Shown piece after piece: positions 16,526 to 28,200 of a DNA stretch of 64,000 nt. The DNA is from a virus. Location: positions 55,537 through 119,536 of IMG/VR virus record IMGVR_UViG_3300035698_007036; one strand, given 5' to 3'. Every line of letters starts with the position of its first letter. The first letter of the stretch is position 1. The position numbers and the translations under genes are program-made. The notes under the pieces were generated by a model. That model was not told where the DNA came from. It made no database searches and worked only from the letters and a program-made list of their open reading frames with translations.

Positions 16526-19500
16526 TGAGTAATTGTTTTTTAAACAGTGATAATTATTGGGATTGCTACATGCCATATCCAGGCACTAATTCTGAGGATA
16601 TAGTTTCTGGACTTAGAATGATCCCTAACATAGCCTGTCAGTACTGGGTAAAGGGATTGCCAGGCCTTTGCGTTAACTGGAACAAAACTGAAAATAAATG
16701 CTCTGTAGAAGATGGCAGTCCATCTGGATACGCCGAAAGTTATTGTGACGGTGTGGGGCGTAAATCCAATTGTAGTCAATATGATGATGCTGGACTGACA
16801 GATTTGGACGAATACGTATGTATAGCCCCTTGTTTTGAACGTAGTGGTATCGGTACACAAGTTGAAGGTGCCAGTACTGTTATGCTACAGGCCATAACAG
16901 CTTCTGAAATTTTAGGATACAATGAGGGCAAATGTGATAGTATGGGTATGGGCCGTGGCCAATCAGGCATAGGGCAAAGCCTTGAAAATTTGATAAAGAT
17001 GCAAAGAGTCTGTAATTATTATAGACCTTACGATATGGGTTTTGGATTTAAAGAACCTCAACAGCTTATAAAAAATAGTGACGGGTCTATAAATTTAACA
17101 GCAATGCAAGCAGCGGTAATGGATGAATTAGCCAAGCGTCTGCCTTTCCATTTTAAGTTATATAACTTAAGGGCTAAATCTCAAAAGTGTGCTTATTGGG
17201 ACCAGGATTATGGTTCAGACTTTCTTGTTAATACTGCCGGAGATGGGGTAATACTAAATGCTACATTTGATGCTGGAGGCAAGGTACGTGAGTGTACTTG
17301 TACTGACAGTGAGGCTATACCATATAATACTAGGGATTTAAGTGCTGCAAGCTTGCCAATATTGCGAAGAGTTTGGTCATCACAAGCCAATACTATAATT
17401 TGTAATGGGGCGAAGCCAGAATGTCCTTGTTATACTGGGGAATGGTTGTATTGTATAGATGTTCAAATGCTTTCTGGTATGAAGATAACAGCAGAGCAGA
17501 TGTTAGAGTTGAGATTTTGGACCAGAAATTGGTCAACTCAAGAGGAGTATGACCTTTATTACGAGGATTTGCCAGGTACAAATCCAAACGATCCAACTAC
17601 CGCTGACATTTATACATTTGAACAATGGAAAAGACTAGATCCAATTAATGTTGAGGATAGTATAATGCTTGGAGCAAGAGTTAGTATGTGCCAACCAGTC
17701 TTGCCAGGAGCTAAATATTTTGATACATCTACATTTCTAGAATATGATAGTATTACGTATCCTAGCTTGATGACACCAGTAGAATTTCCAGACAGTAAAA
17801 GTAAAGGTACTACTACCCCTAATCAGGTTTCGTTCCCGACTCTTGTAAGGGATCTCAACAGTGAGACACCGTCTCTTTTAGAGATTTTCTATCCTTATGT
17901 AGTAGATGATCCTTTTGGTAAGACGTTCGGTTGTGGGCAGGATTTAGGGAGCATACCATGTATAAAGAGAAGTTGTGATGCTGGAGGAGATTCAGTTTCT
18001 GTTGTAGGGGTTAGTGTAAGAAATAAGACTATATTAGGTATTAACTTAACTCGAACTAATGTAAAATTTGATATATTAAACGAATATGATAGTTTGTCAC
18101 ACTATCTTTTGAAAAATCCAGAAGCTGAATCAGAATTTAATCACAAAATAGAAAATTTTATTGGGGAAGTCAGAAGAGAAAACATTGAGGATGATCTGTT
18201 GTATGAGGAAACATCTGATAGTTTCGGATCTTTTAAGATAGGTCCGGTTGGGTTAGCCTACCAAGAAAAGAACACTATAGCAGTTATTGTTGACTTGGGT
18301 TCCACAAACAAACACCACTACGAGTTCAGGAAAGTAGACGTTTGGTCTCAATGGTATGGTGGTATATCTTTGCAGTCAAAATATAAGAGAGAGATAGAAA
18401 CTGGCGACGTAGTTGTAGATTCCGACGACCTGTTTATATCTCCATCTGCCGAAGCTGAGATTAGCATGATACCATTGAAAGGTGACAATCCTTATAATCT
18501 AACAGCAGGAGTACAACAATGTTTACCAGTCTCTGTAAACGAAAGAATGAATGCTCTTGTACAATATGATGAATATAGTTATTGTATAAAAAAGAAAACC
18601 GTTACGGATTTGGAAGTGTTAGATTGGCTAAGGGTAGGGAATTATGGCCTTGTTTGGATAGAAATACTAGATTCTAATTTGAACTATATATTGGACTGGG
18701 AAGTTGTTACAGCAGAAGTCACTAAGGTTCATACAGATGAGTTTGGTGTTGTAATAACTGACGAAACAGTAGAGATGGAGGTAGTTTTTCCTACAGGCGA
18801 TCATGAACAGGTAAATATACCAAGAAATGCTGTGTTGATTGGCCCTAAAGACGGAAAGAAAAGATGGTTTTCATCTGACGGAAGTCAAAAGATAACTGTG
18901 GATTACTATTACACATTTTTTAGTACTACTGATGATATAGATACTGATGAAAAGATTGTTTGGCCAACATTTGACGAAGGCGGAGATAGATTTGTTAAAG
19001 GAGAGATGGTGGTAGAATCTACTGTTGGTGATAGTTTCCTATCTGGAGAACAATTTAAGATAGCTGGTATAACCACCAATACACCGCAAATAGCTTGTCT
19101 ATTTACTTCTGAGGACAACGCATTGATTAGTTTAATAGCCACCAAGCTTCTAATTAACATACCTATATTACGTGCTAGGCCTGTTGAGATAAAATATAGT
19201 TGGACTGATTCTGGAAGCTCTTATCAGTTGAGACCAGAAAGATCTTTCGCGAAAGAATTACAAAGTGATAAAGCCTTAGGAGGAGCTACTCATAACTTTG
19301 TTCCTTATTGCGGAGATCATGAACTTACTTCACTTATGAATATAGGACCGATGTGGTACCCTTTCGGGGCGTGTGAGACCTTTGCAGCCTATAATGTATA
19401 TGTTAATGTAGCATACTGTACTCTGCCTATAGAAGATGCACCTAGGAATGATATGAGAGCCCGAGGTCCTGATGAGTATTATGCTCTTTTTCTGGGAGAG

Positions 19501-21810
19501 GGGGCCATTGCCGCATGTTCTAATAATTTTCTATATGGTTATACTGTTATGCAGAAGAGGCCAGTATTTACCGGTTATGGTAATATAGGCACTTATGTCA
19601 ATGAGACCTACTATAATGCTATGAATTGGGATATGCCGCCGTTTGGTAATACTTACCGAGAGTATGTGGAAAGATTTTTTAGCACCGACAGAGTAACTTA
19701 CCAATCATCTGATGGAGGTGAGGTTACTTTTGTAGCTAAATGGCTACCTAAAGTAATGGATAACACTGATTTTAATTTTACATTCAATTCGTTTGGGTAC
19801 AAAAAATCAGAAGGTGCGTTTGAATTCATTAGCCAAATGAATTATATGAAATCCCCCGCCGTTAATGAGAAAGTAGATAAAGCCCGCCTCAGATTCGGAG
19901 ATGTTTTTGACATAAGAAAAGAAGGTAGGGTGGCGTATCCACCTCCTGTAATAGAGGACGATGAGCACTCAACTCCTTTTTATTGTTTTTATAAATTCAA
20001 AGAGGAAGATGTGTTATGGGCTTGGCAAGATTACTGGAAGTCTATAGAGAGAGAAGTTAGTGAAAATAAACTGGAGTTCGTTCAGTTGACCAACCCTGAG
20101 TATACTTTTGATATGTACAAAATAGAGCATAGAAAGTGTTTAGAGGAGGGAGAACATAATATAGTGTTCGGACCACCTGAAGTAGAGGAAGGAATACTAA
20201 TCAAATATCCATTTATACAGGTAGACGGTGGGCCCAAAAGATTTTTTGAAATAGATTACGATGATTACAATTCAGAATATGTAGACTGGAAAGATGAAAA
20301 CAGCGGAGGCAAAGATGCCTCTGGAGAAGAAGATGAATCAGAGGAAAAAAAGGATGGCCTAGTATATGAGCAAACTAGCGATCCCGATGTATGGTATGTA
20401 GATGATAATATGCTATATGATGTTGAAGCTAGCTCGTCCGAAGACGCATGTGAAGCAGTAGGTAGAGTTATAAAATTAGGTTATGACTCTCTAACTGAAG
20501 AATGGACAAAGGGGTATTATAATAGAGGTATAATAGCCAAAATTAAGAAGGATAGACTTAAATACATGCCACATGTTGTAAATGATTGGGAAGTAGCCTC
20601 TGTATCCCGCGATCCAACTATAGGCCTCGATCCTTGTGTAAATGAACACACTGATAAATATTGGGTCACTTCAGGTGTAGGCTTAGAATGGCAGGTTACT
20701 TTTGGAGAGGAGGGGTGCCCAGCAAATATAAGATTTTTTGGTTACAAAGGGTTGTATTCTTGCACTAAACAGAATGCTATCAAGCTTACTACCTCTAATG
20801 TCTGTATACCAGGCTATAAAGTAGAAGCTATAGTAGATTCCAATAGGATTGTATTGGCTGACAGACCTTATATATTACCATCTAATAAGGAATTGAGAGA
20901 GAAAAGATTTGAATTTTATCAAATATACGAGGATTTTGATATACTACCTAAATTGATGATTAACAAAGTGACTGACTTGACTGTAACCTTTACAGTTCCA
21001 ACAAGTTATTACGCCTGTATTTTTAAGACTAATGGGTTTAAGTTCTCTAGAGCCGAGTATGTAAGTGAAACTGAGATAATTAATGTATGGGAACGTAAGT
21101 ACACAGTTTCTAGAGGTAGTACCGGTGATTACAATCCTAATGGTACACTGGAGCCCATGAAGCCTAATTTCGGCTTTATTAATGGCGGCATATATTGGCC
21201 ACCATGGACGACTACTGTATCAGAAATAAATGCTGAAGATAAGTTGAGAAGTATAAATACTAGGGAATTTAATCCAGACGCGATCGATATAACTTCTAAT
21301 GATATACTGTCTTTAGAAGAAAGTATACAGAAAGAATTATATGAGGATGCGATTTCTTTAGAGGTGGATAACGGTTATAAGACTTATAATCATTTTGTAC
21401 CACCACAACTTTCAGGTTTTTTTGAAACTATAGGAGATGTCTATTTCAGTACTGCTGTTATGATAGTCGATGTCAAGACTATCCCATGGAAGAATCATTA
21501 TCTTACAACAACACATGAAGAAGTAGAGGTTTGGCAACCAAAAGGTCACCTTTTTGGTTGGAATGCCGACACTACTGTGGGAACTAGGTGCTTTGAGTTG
21601 GGTCCTGTAGAGCCTATATTTAAGGTCAGGTTTATACATCGACATGGGTCTTCCCTTCTTTATGAACCTTTAGGAGGGACATTAGAGTCTTATGCCGGAG
21701 TAACTAAGCTTAAGTATATAGTAAGTAAGGCTGTATCTAACGAGGCTAATAAAATAAAAAAACTGAACCATGGTCCTGATTCCTTTTCTAGCCCAGATTC
21801 TGTGACTTAA
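16525..21810 (+). CDS. Giant cysteine-rich virion-type protein, unknown (1761 aa)
   Basis: It starts at the TAATG overlap. The first 400 residues contain more than 30 cysteines, many in CxxC-like or C..C pairs (e.g. near residues 95-100, 257-260, 301-304). This implies zinc sites or disulphides. The middle holds several W/Y-rich segments, and an acidic linker sits near residue 1265 (GEEDESEEKK). The C-terminal 400 residues are again beta-rich. I see no known catalytic motif and no transmembrane segment. Its size and location fit a tail-tip or fibre base plate component. The family is not recognised. Confidence 0.5.
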   Translation: MSNCFLNSDNYWDCYMPYPGTNSEDIVSGLRMIPNIACQYWVKGLPGLCVNWNKTENKCSVEDGSPSGYAESYCDGVGRKSNCSQYDDAGLTDLDEYVCIAPCFERSGIGTQVEGASTVMLQAITASEILGYNEGKCDSMGMGRGQSGIGQSLENLIKMQRVCNYYRPYDMGFGFKEPQQLIKNSDGSINLTAMQAAVMDELAKRLPFHFKLYNLRAKSQKCAYWDQDYGSDFLVNTAGDGVILNATFDAGGKVRECTCTDSEAIPYNTRDLSAASLPILRRVWSSQANTIICNGAKPECPCYTGEWLYCIDVQMLSGMKITAEQMLELRFWTRNWSTQEEYDLYYEDLPGTNPNDPTTADIYTFEQWKRLDPINVEDSIMLGARVSMCQPVLPGAKYFDTSTFLEYDSITYPSLMTPVEFPDSKSKGTTTPNQVSFPTLVRDLNSETPSLLEIFYPYVVDDPFGKTFGCGQDLGSIPCIKRSCDAGGDSVSVVGVSVRNKTILGINLTRTNVKFDILNEYDSLSHYLLKNPEAESEFNHKIENFIGEVRRENIEDDLLYEETSDSFGSFKIGPVGLAYQEKNTIAVIVDLGSTNKHHYEFRKVDVWSQWYGGISLQSKYKREIETGDVVVDSDDLFISPSAEAEISMIPLKGDNPYNLTAGVQQCLPVSVNERMNALVQYDEYSYCIKKKTVTDLEVLDWLRVGNYGLVWIEILDSNLNYILDWEVVTAEVTKVHTDEFGVVITDETVEMEVVFPTGDHEQVNIPRNAVLIGPKDGKKRWFSSDGSQKITVDYYYTFFSTTDDIDTDEKIVWPTFDEGGDRFVKGEMVVESTVGDSFLSGEQFKIAGITTNTPQIACLFTSEDNALISLIATKLLINIPILRARPVEIKYSWTDSGSSYQLRPERSFAKELQSDKALGGATHNFVPYCGDHELTSLMNIGPMWYPFGACETFAAYNVYVNVAYCTLPIEDAPRNDMRARGPDEYYALFLGEGAIAACSNNFLYGYTVMQKRPVFTGYGNIGTYVNETYYNAMNWDMPPFGNTYREYVERFFSTDRVTYQSSDGGEVTFVAKWLPKVMDNTDFNFTFNSFGYKKSEGAFEFISQMNYMKSPAVNEKVDKARLRFGDVFDIRKEGRVAYPPPVIEDDEHSTPFYCFYKFKEEDVLWAWQDYWKSIEREVSENKLEFVQLTNPEYTFDMYKIEHRKCLEEGEHNIVFGPPEVEEGILIKYPFIQVDGGPKRFFEIDYDDYNSEYVDWKDENSGGKDASGEEDESEEKKDGLVYEQTSDPDVWYVDDNMLYDVEASSSEDACEAVGRVIKLGYDSLTEEWTKGYYNRGIIAKIKKDRLKYMPHVVNDWEVASVSRDPTIGLDPCVNEHTDKYWVTSGVGLEWQVTFGEEGCPANIRFFGYKGLYSCTKQNAIKLTTSNVCIPGYKVEAIVDSNRIVLADRPYILPSNKELREKRFEFYQIYEDFDILPKLMINKVTDLTVTFTVPTSYYACIFKTNGFKFSRAEYVSETEIINVWERKYTVSRGSTGDYNPNGTLEPMKPNFGFINGGIYWPPWTTTVSEINAEDKLRSINTREFNPDAIDITSNDILSLEESIQKELYEDAISLEVDNGYKTYNHFVPPQLSGFFETIGDVYFSTAVMIVDVKTIPWKNHYLTTTHEEVEVWQPKGHLFGWNADTTVGTRCFELGPVEPIFKVRFIHRHGSSLLYEPLGGTLESYAGVTKLKYIVSKAVSNEANKIKKLNHGPDSFSSPDSVT

Positions 21811-21823
21811 GGTGGTAAATTAA

Positions 21824-22225
21824 ATGATTGGTAATTTAGTAGATTTCATAAAATGTCCAGTATGTATAGAAGGTAGTATGAGACTCTCTGTAAAGAACAC
21901 CTTTGAGTCTTACGGGCAAGGATTTGATTTGGATGATATAGATAAATTAGAGGACGGTATGATAGAACAATATTGGGTTTTTGATTGCCTTAACTGCGGA
22001 GCCACGCAGCGATACAACTTTAGGGATATAGAGAGATTGGCCAGGAAAGAAATATCTAAACGAGTGTTAACTTTGAAAGCAGCAGGAGAATTGGGTACAA
22101 CTATAAATACTAAGGTCAAGTATCTAGTCTACTGCGGAGTTTGTAATGGCTATGACTCCAATGGGTCATGCCCACAAAAAGTATACGATAAGTGCCAATT
22201 AAGGAGGATGCCAGGTGGCCTATAA
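21824..22225 (+). CDS. Small protein with zinc-binding cysteine pairs (133 aa)
   Basis: The ATG follows AAGGTGG, a weaker site. Cysteine pairs CPVC near residue 11, CLNC near residue 52 and CGVC near residue 105 can form two zinc knuckles. The C-terminal stretch is basic. The stop overlaps the GTG start of the next gene. Unrecognised. The zinc-ribbon look suggests an accessory factor rather than a structural subunit. Confidence 0.5.
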   Translation: MIGNLVDFIKCPVCIEGSMRLSVKNTFESYGQGFDLDDIDKLEDGMIEQYWVFDCLNCGATQRYNFRDIERLARKEISKRVLTLKAAGELGTTINTKVKYLVYCGVCNGYDSNGSCPQKVYDKCQLRRMPGGL

Positions 22226-25200
22226 TTTTATAAATGAAGCCTCTACTATAAAAGTGTCTACGTTGTGTTATCATGACAATACAGAGGGATATGCCTCTGA
22301 TTTTAGTGTCAATGGTGAGTTCAGCGATTGGGACTACTATAATGGTGTTCACACTTATGGATGTTGGGGAGGTTTTCTGTTCGGAACTCTTCATGGAACT
22401 TCTGGTTATATAGGTAGATACAATACATTTAATCCTGTGCCAGGTGAGGCATACTACTTCGTTAAGATAGCCATGAAATATAGTCCTGTAGAGAGCAGTG
22501 TGGCCTCTCAGGGCCGATTGATGTGGCGAACAATAGCTAACACCTCCTGGGGTGTTGACAAGCAAGAAGACTTTACTATATACGCTGACAATGAATGGCA
22601 TGTTTACACAATAAATATGGGTAATGCCCAATGGTGGCAGGGCGACATCAATGACTTACGTTTGTACCCTGCTCTTAACGGTAGAGCTGATGATAGTTTT
22701 TTTATAAAATATATAAAAATAGTTTCCACTGATACCTATAGATGTACTAATGGTGACTGCGACTACTACACAAGCTATGAGCACGATTGTCCTGGTGTTG
22801 GCACCAAAGGGGCGTGTACCTCCTCCCCTAATGAATCTGACTACTACACTGTTGGTGGCACTCTTGTAGTTAATATAAATGGTTATGGTCAGGAGAACAT
22901 ACAAATAGCTACTATGGTAGATGCTACAGGTCTACAGGTGGCTAAAGTTTTAGGCCAGTCTATATCTGGATTAGACATAGGTGGTTATGCTGAGGTGGAT
23001 GTAACTTACAATGAGGATAAAACGTTAACAATATACTCTGGTACATATGGGGCATCTAGTTCAGTGGATGTTGAGGACTCGGACACAGCCAAAGCTCTTG
23101 GATTCGATACTACTACAAAAATTGTAGGAACTGATTCTTCTTCTGGGTACCTACCTCGTTGTTCTTTTTCGCTTAAAACCTACCAGTTATACGATATATT
23201 CGATACAAATGATGATACAAACTTTATTTTCGATCCCAAACTTAATAACATAGAGGGAGGTAGAAGAGATGTTTTGGATAGTGGTTTAGGTACCGCAGAA
23301 CTTTCGTCTTCAAGTACCGGAGTTACTTCCAGAAGCTACACAAAAATTTCTAACTATGGCAAAACCATAATAGACTTCAGTAATCCGTTTAATGCTAGTG
23401 GTAGAATTAACAAGATAATGGCGGCCTGTACATTGACCATTGATGGAGGCACAGCCACTAGTTGTAAATTTAAAATATTTAGACCTACTAAGGATGGCAC
23501 TTTACGTTATATTACTTATGTGGATATACCCAATAGGGAGAGTGGCAGCACCTTACAATCAAGTAGCCAGGAATTTGTTTCTGTGGATTGTGATGTTATA
23601 GTAAATAAGGGCGATTTTTTAGGCATCTATAACGCCGATGTTTATGTAGGAAAGCATAAAGCTGGGGATGTGGATGCATTCTATACCCAAGTGTCAGGGG
23701 ACGTAGTAACTGATGTGATCAGTTATTCCACTTTAGGTGACGGAACAGCCGGATTTTCCATGTACGCTTGTGGTAATCAAAAACAGAATAGGATAACTTT
23801 GGATCTTGATTTGGGGGCTAGATATAATTTAAATAGTGTAGTTATAGATGGAGAAGTAACCTCAGACTATTTAGAGTACAATATAGCACGATGTAAGGAT
23901 GTAACTTGGAAGTTTGATACTTTCGGACTAACCCACACCACCGGTTATTGGGATGATTTACACGGTTATGGTGTTAGTTATACAAACCCTAATGCTGGTT
24001 ATGGGTTAAGCAGTCTTACAGATGGTATATTTGTTGTTGAGAATAATACAGCTGCAGATAGTTATGTTGTACAGACCGGAGATGATAAAGAAGGGGTTAT
24101 ACCCACTAACCCTAAATACTTTTTTTGTAATGGAGACGGTGAGTGGCTGTCCACACTTATGTTTACCGCAACATGGCAAATTGATCCATATATAGAAGAA
24201 TTTGAACACGATCCTGTAGCATTTTACATTGAGTTCCCTAACATGGTAGAGAAAGAAATATCTAGGTCTAAGATATATTTTAAGGAACCACAGAATTTTA
24301 GAAATTTTGGGTTGTCTTACTTGAGTGACACGGCAGGCCTATATGGCAATTCCGATGACAAACAATACACTTACATACCAGAGTACGTAGCAGTTACACT
24401 TAACGGATTAAGATACCACGATGGTATGTCTCTTTATTCTAATGTTGAGCCGTATTTGTTTAATAACCCGTGTACAGGGGAGCCTGAAATGACTTTTCCA
24501 GCCGCTTGGGTTGAAGGCAGTAGTGCCACTGTAACTAACGGTGATGAATACCAGGCATCAACCATGTGCGAATGGACCACTATAGAGCATGAATGGGATC
24601 CAGTAGTCTGTAAAGGTTTCAGAGTTTATTGTAATTTCCACAAGTCCACTAAAGTAACAGAGATGGAATTGTACTGTAGAACTGATGATGTAGGCTCAAG
24701 TTTAGCCGGTAGTACGTCACTTTTGTTTTCTAATTACGGAGACCATTGGACAGAGGCGAGTATGCTTCAGAATGGGCAAGAATCTGTAGAGGCCGTTATA
24801 GGGGATACCCCGAGATACTTTGTTTTGGATATAGAGCCTATAACTACTGTGAGACTAAAGAATGTAGTATTTAATATAGACAAAGAAGCGGGTTATGTAG
24901 GTAGTAAGGGGTGTGATTACGATGTATATTCAGGTGATGCCCGCCTTGGGGAGACTGGGTCTTCACAAATAGTCACTTTGAAAAATGTTTATGGAAGCCC
25001 TTATGATTTGTATGCTAACATTGCTCAAAAGAGCTTGAAGGAGTCTGGTTTAATTTTCCATAGTAGACTAAATGATGATGCTGCCGTAACGAATCCAATA
25101 ATAGGTGCTGATGCTAAATATAAAAAGGCGTCAGTCAGTCATGAGCTGATGGGAGTACAGAATAACTGTGCTATAAATTGTATAACTTATGGTCTTGGCA

Positions 25201-28200
25201 ATTTAATGGATGGTGCCAGGACTTTTTTTTCTAACGACGATGGACAAACTATAATTTATAACGGGACTGTGTCAGGTACAGACTCGATGGATTTCACTAA
25301 CATAAATACTGGGTCATTAACTACAGTGACTTTACCTACTACTTACAGGGATAGATATTGGAGATTTTATGCTCCATGGTCAGCTTTAGATATAAGCATA
25401 AGAGAGATTCAGGTTTTTGATGCTGATGGTGCTATTTATACTAATGTTACATGGTACTATGATTCCGGTGATCCGACTAATGTACCGATTTCCACATCAG
25501 CTCCTCATTTGACCAATGGTTCTTTGACTGGAAGTTACTATACCATTTCTGAGGGATTGTTCATAACAGTAGACCTTGGTGTTTCTACCACTATAAAGGA
25601 AGTGAGACTTTTTCACGAACCAGTTGCTGGTTATACTACCACGGTTGACCAAGCTGGTATAGATGATAGGGTGGTAATGTACATAGCTGGTGGAGATGGA
25701 ACGTCTGGTCATATTTTTTCTGATGAAAGTTATTATACACATTCACTTAATACGAACAACGGTGCTGTTAGCACCCCTATGGTAGGTTCTTTTTCTTCTG
25801 GGGCTATAGAGTTTACAGGTTCAGAATATTTAAAGTTTAATACAAGTGATGAGTGGCGACTTAATTTAGATATATACGATATAAGTGTAAGAGCTCGTTT
25901 TACATCACTACCTTTAGATGGAGAAGATGCTTGTTTTGTGGAGGGTACCTCTGCTGGAGAATACAAAGCATGGAAGTTTTGTTTAAGAAATGTCTCTGGT
26001 GTCTACTATTTGTCTTTTTATGAAAACAATTCTTTAAAACAAAACGCTGTTTGGACTCCTACTCTAAATACTTGGTACACATTGAAGGCCAGAAGAACCC
26101 CAGGTACTGGCAATCTTTACGTTGATGGTGCCTCTGTGTATTCGGCATCGGTCACAATAGTTAACATAAATACAGGTGTATATGTTTATGTTGGTAGGGG
26201 TTTTGATGGTCACATGGAAGAGCTTAGGGTTGGTAGAGAAGTAAATCGTTCCAATACCCCTCCAACTGTCAAATATGAAACATTTCTTAGACTCGATGTT
26301 TACACAAGTGCTGATGATGTAACTTACGCACTGCACTCTCAGAACAGTTTGGCATTTAATGGGCTTTCAAGTGAGTTAACCACAGGGGGAGTAGCTGCCG
26401 GGGGAACCAATCCGTATAATGCGTATGACAACAATGCTTCCACTGAGACCCAGTGGGGTGGTGGGTCAGGAGTTAGAACGTCTACTTATACGTTCTCTTC
26501 TCCACAAGAAATAGATTTTATAAGAGTAAGAGGTTCATATTACCCTTTTTACATTTATGGTTTCACACCTGAAGGTAATTCCTATTTATTGATAACTAGT
26601 AATGGTGGTAATAATACGTGGATCACGTTCTCTTTTGTTAGTTATGAGGCATACAGTTATATTTATTACAGGACTCAAATTTCTCAGTATTCGAATTCCT
26701 TAGATGAGATTCAGTGTTTTAAAAAGAACGATAGGTCTAATAGTACATTTATGTCTATCTATTACTCTTATTTTTATGTTGATTTAAATTATAGAAAAGC
26801 CTTATACCTTATTAGAAGTTGGGGAGCAGCCGATGCAGCGGATGTTTCTCTAACTGAAAATGTAGAGTACTCTACAGATATTACATCAGATGTTAATTCA
26901 GTAGTCTTTAATAGTAGTGAAACAGACGAGGTTAGATGGTTAAGAATAGCTATACCTAATACCAGTATTAACCGTACTATTCGAAAGCTGGGGATCTACC
27001 CCGATATAAGAAAATCTGTTGTTTATGGTCATTATAATTGTACTTGGCATGACTTAGGCACCGCTTTAACAGACTACGGTACTGGTACCAATGCTGCTTT
27101 AAACAAGACTGTAACTTCGTCAAGTCAATTCGGGGATTTGGGACCTGAAAGAGTAACTGATGGGGTTATAGGCGATACCATTTCCTACGCGTTTCTTTCC
27201 GGATATGAGACAGCTCCTTGGGTAAAAATAGATTTAGAGGAGGCTATGGATATATATAGATTCAAGTGTTATTTTGGTTACGATAGTTCTGATACTAGTT
27301 ACTTGATTACAAGTTATACAATAGCAACTTCATTGGATGATAGTGCTTGGACTACAAGATTTAGTATATCCGGCAATACTGAATTAGAAAGAACACATGA
27401 TCTCACTAGTAGTATATCAGTGAGGTATGTTAAATTGACCATTACTGGTTATAATAACACCTCAGTACTTATGTATTTATCTTCAGGAGATTACGAGTAT
27501 TTTAAAGGTACAGTTGTTAGAGAGTTAGAGGTATATGCTGATTACGGTGCTTCTTATATAAGTAGTAATGACTGGCCTATACTAATAACTAATTTAAATG
27601 ACCAATTTTATTTAAAAAGCCACTCTGTAGTTGGAATAGATTCACAAAGTACTACTGACGACTGGAGCAACATCGACTCTAATTTTTCATATTCTGATGT
27701 TGTTAGTGCTAACCCTAACATGGCAACCTTTGGTGACTGGGGAGATGCTCCGGTATATGATCAATGGGTAGCTGTAAAGAATACTACGGCTAGTTACTAC
27801 GATAGTGGGCCAAAATATATAAAGCATCTTGTTGTTGAAAACAGTCAAGGCTTAAGTTCATGTGAGTATAGTTGGTGGTGGAGATCATCTCTAAGCACAC
27901 TATCAAATGACCATATGTATGTTAAGGAGTCTGCACGATCTTTAAAAATAGAATATCCCACAAGCTCTGGGGTGGATAATATATCATTAATAGAAGGTGA
28001 TTATTTTGGAGTTGATGCTCAAGCAGGAGTAAGAGACGGCATGCGGTTGTGGCTTCATATTGACGACATAAACAATCTTGATACTGAATACGGTTATTTC
28101 TATTTCGGCAATGAAGAGACTCCGGTGGTATACAAATGGAACATAAAAACTTTTTATGACGCCGGAGCGTTAAGTACGGGTTGGAATAGTTTGTTTCTGC

